Source: Pseudomonas sp. PDNC002 (GTDB taxonomy: Bacteria; Pseudomonadota; Gammaproteobacteria; Pseudomonadales; Pseudomonadaceae). From it: 64,000 nt of DNA. The translations under genes and the position numbers were made by a program. Shown here in pieces: positions 25,590 to 32,057 of this stretch. The notes under the pieces were generated by a model. It saw nothing but the letters and a program-made list of their open reading frames with translations. It was not told the DNA's origin and did no database searches. The stretch is taken from positions 1,433,501 to 1,497,500 of the forward strand of contig NZ_CP070356.1 in assembly GCF_016919445.1 (NCBI RefSeq). Direction: 5' to 3'. Each line of letters begins with the position of its first letter. Position 1 is the first letter of the stretch.

Positions 25590-25604
25590 GCAAGGGCTGT
25601 GCCC
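25590..25604 (-). promoter_or_regulatory. Sigma-54 promoter for the monooxygenase/DszB-like/ABC operon
   Basis: On the minus strand the site reads GGGCACAGCCCTTGC, matching TGGCAC-N5-TTGC except for the first base, with GG and GC ten bases apart. Expected transcription start is near 25578, giving a leader of about 45 bases to the ATG at 25533. Inverted repeats that could bind an activator lie 45-110 bases upstream. Confidence 0.7.
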
Positions 25605-25647
25605 AAAGGCTGCAGGCCAGGTGTGGCGAGGCTTTCAGGATGGTGTG

Positions 25648-25662
25648 CTGCTGCGGCAGCAG
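25648..25662. promoter_or_regulatory. Activator-site inverted repeat CTGCTG-CGG-CAGCAG
   Basis: Perfect six-base arms. The extended sequence GGTGTGCTGCTG-N-GGCAGCAG recurs with a single changed base at 38085-38104, upstream of a TonB receptor gene. It lies between two divergent sigma-54 promoters (25590 minus, 25800 plus) at distances usual for enhancer-binding activators. Confidence 0.6.
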
Positions 25663-25700
25663 GGCGTTTGTCTGTACAGCAGCAGTGGGTCAGCAGGGGA

Positions 25701-25716
25701 TGCTGGGCGGGCAGCA
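25701..25716. promoter_or_regulatory. Second activator-site-like repeat TGCTG-N6-CAGCA
   Basis: Five-base arms matching the core of the 25648 site but with a wider spacer. It sits about 85 bases before the aldolase sigma-54 promoter. Two sites side by side are typical for oligomerising sigma-54 activators. Confidence 0.45.
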
Positions 25717-25799
25717 GTTTTGCCTGTTCAGCCAGGTGTGGCGCCCCGCTGTTAGCCTGATTGTTTTATAAACTATTGATTAATAGAGATATTTTTTAG

Positions 25800-25814
25800 T
25801 GGCACAAGTCCTGC
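25800..25814 (+). promoter_or_regulatory. Sigma-54 promoter for the class II aldolase gene
   Basis: TGGCACAAGTCCTGC fits TGGCAC-N5-TTGC with a single change (C for the first T of TTGC), GG and GC ten bases apart. It is preceded by an AT-rich stretch. The predicted start near 25826 gives a leader of about 47 bases to ATG 25873. It is divergent from the 25590 promoter and can share its activator sites. Confidence 0.7.
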
Positions 25815-25872
25815 TCAGTCACTGGAACACCGCCACGCGGTTCATCCATCCCCGACTGCCAGGAGGCACTCC

Positions 25873-26604
25873 ATGTCCACCCTCGATCCGCAACTCGCCA
25901 GCCAGCTCGAACAGGTCCGCCGCGACTTCGCCAAGGCCTTCCGCGTGCTCAAGGAAAGCCGCACCCTCACCGCCACCAATACCTACCAGGCCTACGTGCG
26001 CGTGCCGGACAGCGACCAGGTGATCGCCGTCCATGCGCCCAACCCCTGGGCGGATGACCAGGAAATCCGCGCGGTGATCTCGACCTGGGACGGCGAGGTG
26101 ATCCTCGACGAAAGCATCGCCGGGGCGACCCCGCTCAGCGGCCGTGGCGCCGGCGGCAACGGCAAGCGCTATGCGGCGATCTTCCAGGCGCGCCCGGAAA
26201 TCAACGTGGTGATCCACGTCCACACGCCGTACCTCGGCGGCTGGGCCAGCGCCCACCGCGTGCTGCCGATCCGCTACGCCGCCTCCCAGCGCGTGACCCT
26301 GGCCCGCGAGCTGCCGATCTACATCGACCGCCGTCAGCCCGAGCCGCTGTTCATCCTCGACAAGATCGCCGAGAACCCGCACACCCCGGCCATCCTCGAA
26401 GCCAACGGCGGCGCGACCTTCTGGGGCGAGGACCTGATCAAGGCGTCCAAGCTGATCCTGCTGATCGAGGAAGGCGCCTACTTCCAGGGCCTCGCCGAAG
26501 GCCTCGGCGGCTCCCAGGAATTCGGCCCCGGCGTGCTGGAACAGCAGTGGAAGATGACCGGCCTCTGGGAGCAGGGCCAGAAGCTGCTGGGCGCAGCGGC
26601 CTGA
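25873..26604 (+). CDS. Class II aldolase/adducin-family protein
   Basis: A 243-residue protein with the class II aldolase fold. VVIHVHTPYLGGWASAH holds the metal-binding HxH pair (around residues 115-117), and ANGGATFWGEDL corresponds to the conserved glycine-rich G..W. element near the third ligand. Family members are zinc-dependent lyases, epimerases or decarboxylases. GGAGG precedes the ATG. It is divergent from the organosulfur operon and carries a matching sigma-54 promoter, so it likely handles the carbon part of the same substrate. That link is inference; the reaction is unknown. Confidence 0.85.
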   Translation: MSTLDPQLASQLEQVRRDFAKAFRVLKESRTLTATNTYQAYVRVPDSDQVIAVHAPNPWADDQEIRAVISTWDGEVILDESIAGATPLSGRGAGGNGKRYAAIFQARPEINVVIHVHTPYLGGWASAHRVLPIRYAASQRVTLARELPIYIDRRQPEPLFILDKIAENPHTPAILEANGGATFWGEDLIKASKLILLIEEGAYFQGLAEGLGGSQEFGPGVLEQQWKMTGLWEQGQKLLGAAA

Positions 26605-26620
26605 GTTTTCGCCTGAACTG

Positions 26621-26646
26621 AAAAAGCCCTCTTGCGAGGGCTTTTT
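26621..26646 (+). terminator. Intrinsic terminator after the aldolase gene
   Basis: AAAAAGCCCTC and GAGGGCTTTTT form an 11-base stem with a TTGC loop. Because of A- and T-tracts on either side it can work in both directions, also ending hicAB transcription (stop at 26681). Confidence 0.9.
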
Positions 26647-26680
26647 CATGGCTTTGAATCGGCGGCTTGGATATCTGCAC

Positions 26681-27025
26681 TCAACCGCCGGTGCGCCTCC
26701 GGGCTGCGCGTTCGAAAACGCTCTCCGCCCACTGGTTCAGGCTCTTGCCGGACGCCTTCGCCGCAATGGCGGCGGCGGCGTGAACCTCCGGGCGGATGCG
26801 CAGCATGATCTTGCCGGACGCCGGCTTCTCCGGTTCCACACCGCGCTCCGCGCAGTCGACCAGGTAATCCTCGACGGCATCCTGGAAGGCAGCATGGAGC
26901 CCACCAACGCTGTCGGCATGGAAGCTGATGATGTCGTTCACGCCCAGTAGGCGGCCGACGAAGAGATCATCACGATCGTCGAATTCAATACGGGCGGTGT
27001 AGCCCTTGTAGGTCATGCGGCTCAT
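26681..27025 (-). CDS. hicB: HicB-family antitoxin
   Basis: A 114-residue protein. The N-terminal half, MTYKGYTARIEFDDRDDLFVGRLLG with SFHADSV, is the partial RNase-H-like HicB fold. The C-terminal part (KIMLRIRPEVHAAAAIAAKASGKSLNQWAESVFERA) is a ribbon-helix-helix DNA-binding domain, as in HicB proteins that repress their own operon. It overlaps the upstream hicA by four bases. It lies between two sulfur-related transcription units but is probably independent of them. Confidence 0.9.
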   Translation of the reverse strand: MSRMTYKGYTARIEFDDRDDLFVGRLLGVNDIISFHADSVGGLHAAFQDAVEDYLVDCAERGVEPEKPASGKIMLRIRPEVHAAAAIAAKASGKSLNQWAESVFERAARRRTGG

Positions 27026-27276
27026 GTTTCCACTCCAGCCCGACGCAGGAATTCGCGGGCTTCCTCGACCTGGTAACGCTTGGCCTCCTTGCCCGGATGC
27101 GGGCGATGGCAGCGCCAGGTCTGGCCATGCAGAACCAGTTTCACCCGTGACCCTTCACGTTCGTCCACGGTGCCACCCAAATGCAGAACCAGAGCTTCGA
27201 TGTCGGTAAAGACTATCGATGCACTGGTTGGCGTGCGGAAGATCATGGCGAGGGTTTTGCGGTGGCGGTTCTGCAT
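27022..27276 (-). CDS. hicA: HicA-family mRNA interferase toxin
   Basis: An 84-residue basic protein with the dsRBD-like HicA pattern: KTLAMIFRTPTSASIVFTDIEALVLHLGG and the conserved HRPHPGKEAKRYQVEEAREFLRRAG. HicA cleaves mRNA in a translation-independent way until bound by HicB. It is first in the operon (toxin before antitoxin). A palindrome starts eight bases upstream of the start codon. Confidence 0.9.
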   Translation of the reverse strand: MQNRHRKTLAMIFRTPTSASIVFTDIEALVLHLGGTVDEREGSRVKLVLHGQTWRCHRPHPGKEAKRYQVEEAREFLRRAGVET

Positions 27277-27283
27277 CCAGAAA

Positions 27284-27304
27284 TGCTATCTCGATATGAT
27301 AGCA
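27284..27304. promoter_or_regulatory. Probable hicAB operator TGCTATC-N7-GATAGCA
   Basis: Perfect seven-base arms immediately upstream of hicA in a short AT-rich stretch. Its position over the expected core promoter suits autorepression by the HicB ribbon-helix-helix domain. Confidence 0.6.
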
Positions 27305-27353
27305 CTCTGTGGTTGCCATTTCCTTGGGATGGGTCGGCCACCTCGGATGCTTT

Positions 27354-27435
27354 TGTAGGAGCGAGGGGGACGCCGAGTTCTTGCTCGCGAACAGATTCCG
27401 CAGCGGGTTTGTTCGCGAGCAAGCTCGCTCCTACA
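27354..27435. repeat. Dispersed GAGCAAGCTCGCTCCTA intergenic repeat, copy 1
   Basis: Inverted arms TGTAGGAGCGAG and CTCGCTCCTACA flank inner TTGCTCGCGAACA and TGTTCGCGAGCAA-type arms, forming a long cruciform. The same sequence recurs at 62555-62632. This is a common extragenic repeat type of Pseudomonas genomes. Confidence 0.8.
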
Positions 27436-27508
27436 CAGGCAGGCCTATCCGGCGCACCTCATCCGATGGAAAGCTCGATCGTGAGGTTTCCTGCAAGTGC
27501 CGATCCGT

Positions 27509-28699
27509 TCAGGCAGCTACCGGCGGTTCCGCCGCCCGCCAGCGCAGCCCCAGCGGCAGCAGGAACAGCGGCAGCAGACTGGCGACGATCAGCACGGCGA
27601 AGAACGGCAGGCGCGAGGGCAGGCTGAACAGCGGGAACAGCAATACCGGGCCGAGGAACATCGACAGGTACAGCGCCTGTTCGGCGACGCCGCCGGCGCC
27701 CATCACGTCGCCGCCACGGCTCATACGCGGGATGCTGGTGAACACCCAGGCGACGACGAAGCTGCCGACGAAGCCCTGGATGATCTTCGCCACGATGGCG
27801 GTGGATGCCGCGATGCCGGGGATGAACACCAGCACCTCCAGCACCACCCCGATCAACGCACCGCCGACCACGGCCAGCGGGCCGAAGAAGCGCAGGTTGA
27901 GCACGAATCCGGCGAGCAGCCCGGCCAGCACGCTGGAGAGGATGCCGATGGTGGAGATCACGCCGATGGTCGACGGCGCAACGCCCAGGCTGTGGATGAA
28001 GTAGTCCGGGGTGATGGTTACCAGGCCCAGCGCTACGGTCAGCGGTGCGCCCACGGCCAGCGCCAGGCGCAGCACGGACGGGTCGGCGTAGAGGCGGAAG
28101 GTCTGGCGCAGGGAGTGGCGCTCGCTGCGGGTTGCCAGGTTCACCGACGGCAGCAGCGGCGTCGCCAGCAGCAGGACCAACAGCACCAGTGCGTGGCCGC
28201 TGAAGGCGCTGCGCCACTCGCCATGCTGGCCGCCGACATAGGGTGCCACGGCGAAGATGGCGATGGCGCCACCCAGTGGCGAGGCCACTGACCAGAACGC
28301 CAGCGCGGTGGTGCGGCGGCGGCCTTCGGTGGTGTGCACCAGCAAGGCGAGTGCGGCGAGCACCACGCTGATGTAGCCGGCGCCTTCGATGACGCGCAGG
28401 GTGATCAGCGTGGTGAAATCTTCAGTGCGGCTCGCCAGGTAGCTGCACGCCGCCGCCAGCAACAGGCCGAAGACGATGGCACGGCGTTCGCCGACCCGCG
28501 CCACGATCCAGTTGACCAGGGGCGAGGCGAGGGCGGCGACCACCGCCACCGCCGACACCACCCAGCTGGCCCGCGAAGGGCTGACCGAGAAGGCGTTGGC
28601 GATGTCGGCGACCAGCAGGATGGTCTTGCCGTGGCACGCTGCGATGATCACAGCGAAGGCGAGTGTGAGCAGGATCGAGGGCCAGCTTCCGGCACGCAT
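27509..28699 (-). CDS. MFS transporter downstream of the aldehyde dehydrogenase
   Basis: A 396-residue carrier with about 12 hydrophobic segments and an MFS motif-A loop WIVARVGERRAIVFG between helices 2 and 3. It is the last gene of the minus-strand run TonB receptor, GMC oxidoreductase, aldehyde dehydrogenase. A 296-base gap filled with dispersed repeats separates it from the dehydrogenase, so it may be expressed separately. Substrate unknown. Confidence 0.85.
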   Translation of the reverse strand: MRAGSWPSILLTLAFAVIIAACHGKTILLVADIANAFSVSPSRASWVVSAVAVVAALASPLVNWIVARVGERRAIVFGLLLAAACSYLASRTEDFTTLITLRVIEGAGYISVVLAALALLVHTTEGRRRTTALAFWSVASPLGGAIAIFAVAPYVGGQHGEWRSAFSGHALVLLVLLLATPLLPSVNLATRSERHSLRQTFRLYADPSVLRLALAVGAPLTVALGLVTITPDYFIHSLGVAPSTIGVISTIGILSSVLAGLLAGFVLNLRFFGPLAVVGGALIGVVLEVLVFIPGIAASTAIVAKIIQGFVGSFVVAWVFTSIPRMSRGGDVMGAGGVAEQALYLSMFLGPVLLFPLFSLPSRLPFFAVLIVASLLPLFLLPLGLRWRAAEPPVAA

Positions 28700-28770
28700 C
28701 GGGGAATCCTCTTTGAGAGTTGGGTTGAAATGGCTATCTGTTTTCCGGGAAAGTCTGTGCCGGCGCTTTC

Positions 28771-28973
28771 CCCCTCACCCCAGCCCTCTCCCTCAGGGAG
28801 AGGGGGCAGTCCGCGCTGGTTGACGCGGTGGTTTCATCCTGAGCCAAACGGTCCTCTCCCTCTGGGAGAAGGGGCAGTCCGTGCCGGCTGACGCGGTAGT
28901 TCCATCCTGCGCAGAACGGTCCCCTCTCCCGCTTGAGGAGCGGGGCGCGTAGCCAGGGTTAGGGTGAGGGGCC
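28771..28973. repeat. Dispersed intergenic repeat (CCCTCTCCC family), long copy 5 with internal duplication
   Basis: The longest copy. After an outer CCCTCACCCCAGCCCTCTCCC arm come two imperfect head-to-tail units of about 65 bases, each running from GGGGCAGTCCG through TTGACGCGGT or CTGACGCGGT to AACGGTCC and CTCTCCC. It closes with GGGTTAGGGTGAGGGG. It occupies nearly the whole gap between the MFS and dehydrogenase genes. Confidence 0.75.
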
Positions 28974-28995
28974 TTTGATCTAAATAAGCCGCGCC

Positions 28996-30405
28996 TCAAC
29001 GCCGCGAAACGTTCAGCACCTGCAGCTCGCTGAAGGCCTCGTAACCGCGTTGCCCGCCTTCGTAGCCGAGCCCGCTCCACTTGTGCCCGCCCTTGGGCGC
29101 GCCGGGCTGGATGTGGCCGTGCTGGTTGACCCAGGCCAGGCCCGCCTCCAGCCGCCCGGCGATGGCTTCGCCGCGCGCCAGGTCGCGGGTCCACACCGAG
29201 GCGCCGAGGCCGTAGTGGCTGGCGTTGGCCTGGGCGATGGCATCCTCTTCGTCGCGGAACGGGATCACCGGCAGCACCGGGCCGAACTGCTCCTCATCCA
29301 CCAGCGCGACACCGGCCGCCACGCCGCTTACCAGGGTCGGCGGGTAGAAGTAACCGGAGCCGTCGGGCCGCACGCCACCGCTGTGGATGCGCGCGCCGTG
29401 AGCCTTCGCGTCTTCCACCAGGGTGATGACCCGTTCCAGTTGCTGCGCATTGGTCAGCGGCCCCAGTTCCGTCTGCGGGTCGAGCCCATGGCCGAGGCGG
29501 GTGCGCTCGGCGCGTTCGGCGAGTTTCGCCAGCAGCGGTTCGAACAGGCTGTCATGCACATACAGGCGCTTGATCGCGAAGCACACCTGGCCGCTGTTCC
29601 AGAAGGCGCCCCAGAACAGCGGTTCGACGATGGCGTCGAGGTCGGCGTCTTCCAGTACCAGCGCGGCATCGTTGCCGCCCAGCTCCAGGGTCAGGCGCTT
29701 GAGGTCGTCCGCCGCGCCGGCATACAGACGCTTGCCGGTGGCGACGCTGCCGGTGAAGGTCACGTGGCGCACTCGGGGATGACGTACCAGGTGTTCGCCG
29801 ACCTCGCCCGCACCGGCAATCACGTTGAACACGCCAGCGGGGAATACATCGCCCAGCAGTCGCGCCAGCAGCAGGGTGGACAGCGGCGTGTGCTCCGAGG
29901 GCTTGGCCACCACGGTGTTGCCGGCGTGCAGGGCGGGCGCGATCTTCAGTACCAGCAGGATCAGCGGGACGTTCCATGGAGTGATCGCGGCGACCACTCC
30001 CAGGGGTTTGCGGGTGATGCGCACCAGGCGTTCGCCGTCGTCGCGCAACTGGGTGTCGGCGGGTAGCTCCAGCTGCGCGTGGTGCTCGAAAGTGGCGGCA
30101 ACGCCAGCCACTTCCTCCAGCGTCGAGCGCAGTGGGCGACCCTGTTCGCGGGTGATCAGCTCGGCCAGCGCCTGGGCATTCCCGCGTACTCGTTCGGCGG
30201 CCCGGGCCAGGCTCTGGCGGCGGACGTCGAGATCGGCGGCCCAGGCCGGGAAGGCGCGGTGCGCGGCGTCCACCGCCGCGTCGACCTGCTCCAGGCTGGA
30301 GCGGGCGGCTTCGCCAACGGTTTCTTCGCTGGCCGGGTCGATCACTCGGTCATAGTGCTCGGCCGCCTGGAGGCGACCATCGATCAGCAGTTCATAGCGC
30401 GACAT
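28996..30405 (-). CDS. NAD(P)-dependent aldehyde dehydrogenase
   Basis: A 469-residue member of the ALDH superfamily. ITPWNVPLILLVLKIAPALHAGNTVVAKPSE is the cofactor-binding part, ELGGNDAALVLEDADLD carries the general-base Glu, and NSGQVCFAIKRLYV has the catalytic Cys. ATG 30405 is preceded by TGAGGAA at good spacing. The start lies 11 bases after the GMC oxidoreductase stop, a classic pairing: the first enzyme makes an aldehyde and this one oxidises it to the acid. Which aldehyde is not shown by sequence. Confidence 0.92.
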   Translation of the reverse strand: MSRYELLIDGRLQAAEHYDRVIDPASEETVGEAARSSLEQVDAAVDAAHRAFPAWAADLDVRRQSLARAAERVRGNAQALAELITREQGRPLRSTLEEVAGVAATFEHHAQLELPADTQLRDDGERLVRITRKPLGVVAAITPWNVPLILLVLKIAPALHAGNTVVAKPSEHTPLSTLLLARLLGDVFPAGVFNVIAGAGEVGEHLVRHPRVRHVTFTGSVATGKRLYAGAADDLKRLTLELGGNDAALVLEDADLDAIVEPLFWGAFWNSGQVCFAIKRLYVHDSLFEPLLAKLAERAERTRLGHGLDPQTELGPLTNAQQLERVITLVEDAKAHGARIHSGGVRPDGSGYFYPPTLVSGVAAGVALVDEEQFGPVLPVIPFRDEEDAIAQANASHYGLGASVWTRDLARGEAIAGRLEAGLAWVNQHGHIQPGAPKGGHKWSGLGYEGGQRGYEAFSELQVLNVSRR

Positions 30406-30415
30406 GGCGAGTTCC

Positions 30416-32011
30416 TCAGGCACCGCCCAGGATGGCGTCGGCGATCTTCTCGGCGAGCATCAGGGTCGGCAGGTTGGTGTTGGCGGTGGGGATCACCGGG
30501 ATGATCGAGGCGTCGGCGACACGCAGGCCTTCCACGCCGTGGACGCGACCGGCGCTGTCGACCACGGCCTGCGGGTCATCGGCGGCACCGATGCGGCAGG
30601 TGCCGCTGGGGTGCCAGACGCCGCCGATGTGTCGGCGCAGGTAGGCTTCCAGCGCCGCGTCGTCGGCCAGCAGGGTTTCCAGCTTCGGCCCGCCCGGTTG
30701 CGGCACGGCGAAGGGGGTAAGCGCCAGTTGCAGCTCGTAGCGCGCCAGGACCGGGTGCTTGAACAGGCGCTGGATGGTGCGCAGCGCCACGCGTGCGCGT
30801 TGCAGGTCGCGCGGGTCGGAGAGCAGGTTGAAATCGACCTGCGGCGGGCTCGCCGGGTCGCGATCGCGCAAGGTCAGGCGGCCACTGGAGCTGGGTTTGT
30901 TGATCCAGAACAGCGCGTGGGCGACGCCGCGCTCGGCATCCGCGCCGATGGCCAGGTAGAGGTCCGAGGGCGTATCCGGATCGACGCCCGAGGAGACCCG
31001 GATTCCCAGTTGGTGCGAGGTGCCGGGCCGCGCCAGCACGGCGTCCGAACGCGCGGCATCGCCCAGGGTAGCGAGGGTGCCCAGCGAGCTGTGTTCCCAC
31101 AGGTTGCCGCCGACGCCGGGGCGGTCGGCGATCACCTCGATGCCCAGTTCCTGCAACTGGCTGGCCGGGCCGATGCCTCTACGCAGCAGGAAGGCCGGCG
31201 ATTGCAACGCTCCGGCGGCGAGGATGACTTCGCCAGCCTCTACGGTGACGCGCTCACCGTCACGTTGCAGTTCGACGCCGGTGATGCGCGTGCCGTCGCG
31301 TTGCAGGTCGAGCACCTGGCTCTCGGTCCACAGCGTCAGGTTGGGCCGCGCGCGCACTGCTTCATCGAGGTAGCCGCGGGCGGCGGACACGCGCTGGCCA
31401 TGCTCCAGGTTCACCGCCGGAGCGAAGTAGCCGTCGTCGAACACGCCGTTCTGGTCGCCGATATCGCGCAGGCCTTCGGCTTGCAGCGCCGAGACCACGG
31501 AGCGGGTGAAAGGCGTCCAGTCGCGGGTGGAGACGCGGCTGATCGGGATCGGCCCGTCGTGCCCGTGCAGTGGGCCGGCGTAATCGGTGTCGCGTTCGAG
31601 CTTGCGGAAGTACGGCAGCACGTCGTTCCAACCCCAGCCTTCGGCACCCTGCTCGGCCCACTGGTCGTAGTCGCGCGGCAGGCCGCGGTTGGCCACCAGC
31701 ACATTGACGCTGGAGCCGCCGCCGAGCACGCGGGCCTGTTCGAGGTAGCGCTCGGGGCGCGCGACGCCTTCGGGCTGCGCGCCGTGGCGGACGTTCAGGT
31801 CCGGCCAGAAGTAGCGATCGCGCAGTTCCAGGCGCAGGCGGAAGGGGTTGTGGCCGTCGAGGATTTCCGCCGGCGTGGCGTGAGGCGGTGTGTCCGGCCC
31901 GGCTTCGATGAGCAGGACGCGACGTTGCGGGTCGGCGCTGAGGCGGCTGGCAAGCACGCTGCCGGCGCTGCCGCCGCCGACGATGATGTGGTCGTAGCGA
32001 GGAGTGGTCAT
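30416..32011 (-). CDS. GMC-family FAD oxidoreductase (choline-dehydrogenase-like)
   Basis: A 531-residue alcohol dehydrogenase/oxidase. YDHIIVGGGSAGSVLASRLS is the FAD dinucleotide-binding motif. GGSSVNVLVANRG and LAAGALQSPAFLLRRGIGP are GMC signatures 1 and 2, and HPSGTCRIG and the NTNLPTLML region hold the C-terminal catalytic His/Asn. ATG 32011 has GGAGG directly upstream. The gene follows the TonB receptor by 46 bases and precedes aldehyde dehydrogenase by 11, so all three probably come from the sigma-54 promoter at 34389. It likely oxidises an alcohol released from, or part of, the imported compound. Confidence 0.9.
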   Translation of the reverse strand: MTTPRYDHIIVGGGSAGSVLASRLSADPQRRVLLIEAGPDTPPHATPAEILDGHNPFRLRLELRDRYFWPDLNVRHGAQPEGVARPERYLEQARVLGGGSSVNVLVANRGLPRDYDQWAEQGAEGWGWNDVLPYFRKLERDTDYAGPLHGHDGPIPISRVSTRDWTPFTRSVVSALQAEGLRDIGDQNGVFDDGYFAPAVNLEHGQRVSAARGYLDEAVRARPNLTLWTESQVLDLQRDGTRITGVELQRDGERVTVEAGEVILAAGALQSPAFLLRRGIGPASQLQELGIEVIADRPGVGGNLWEHSSLGTLATLGDAARSDAVLARPGTSHQLGIRVSSGVDPDTPSDLYLAIGADAERGVAHALFWINKPSSSGRLTLRDRDPASPPQVDFNLLSDPRDLQRARVALRTIQRLFKHPVLARYELQLALTPFAVPQPGGPKLETLLADDAALEAYLRRHIGGVWHPSGTCRIGAADDPQAVVDSAGRVHGVEGLRVADASIIPVIPTANTNLPTLMLAEKIADAILGGA

Positions 32012-32057
32012 GTGGCCTCCCGGCCCGGCGCTCCCGCACCGGGCGCGTGCAGGGTGA

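Noticed and set aside
25873..26604. Aldolase as a fuculose- or ribulose-phosphate aldolase
   Set aside because: Only the general class II aldolase/adducin features are visible; substrate-specific residues could not be judged, so no gene symbol is given.
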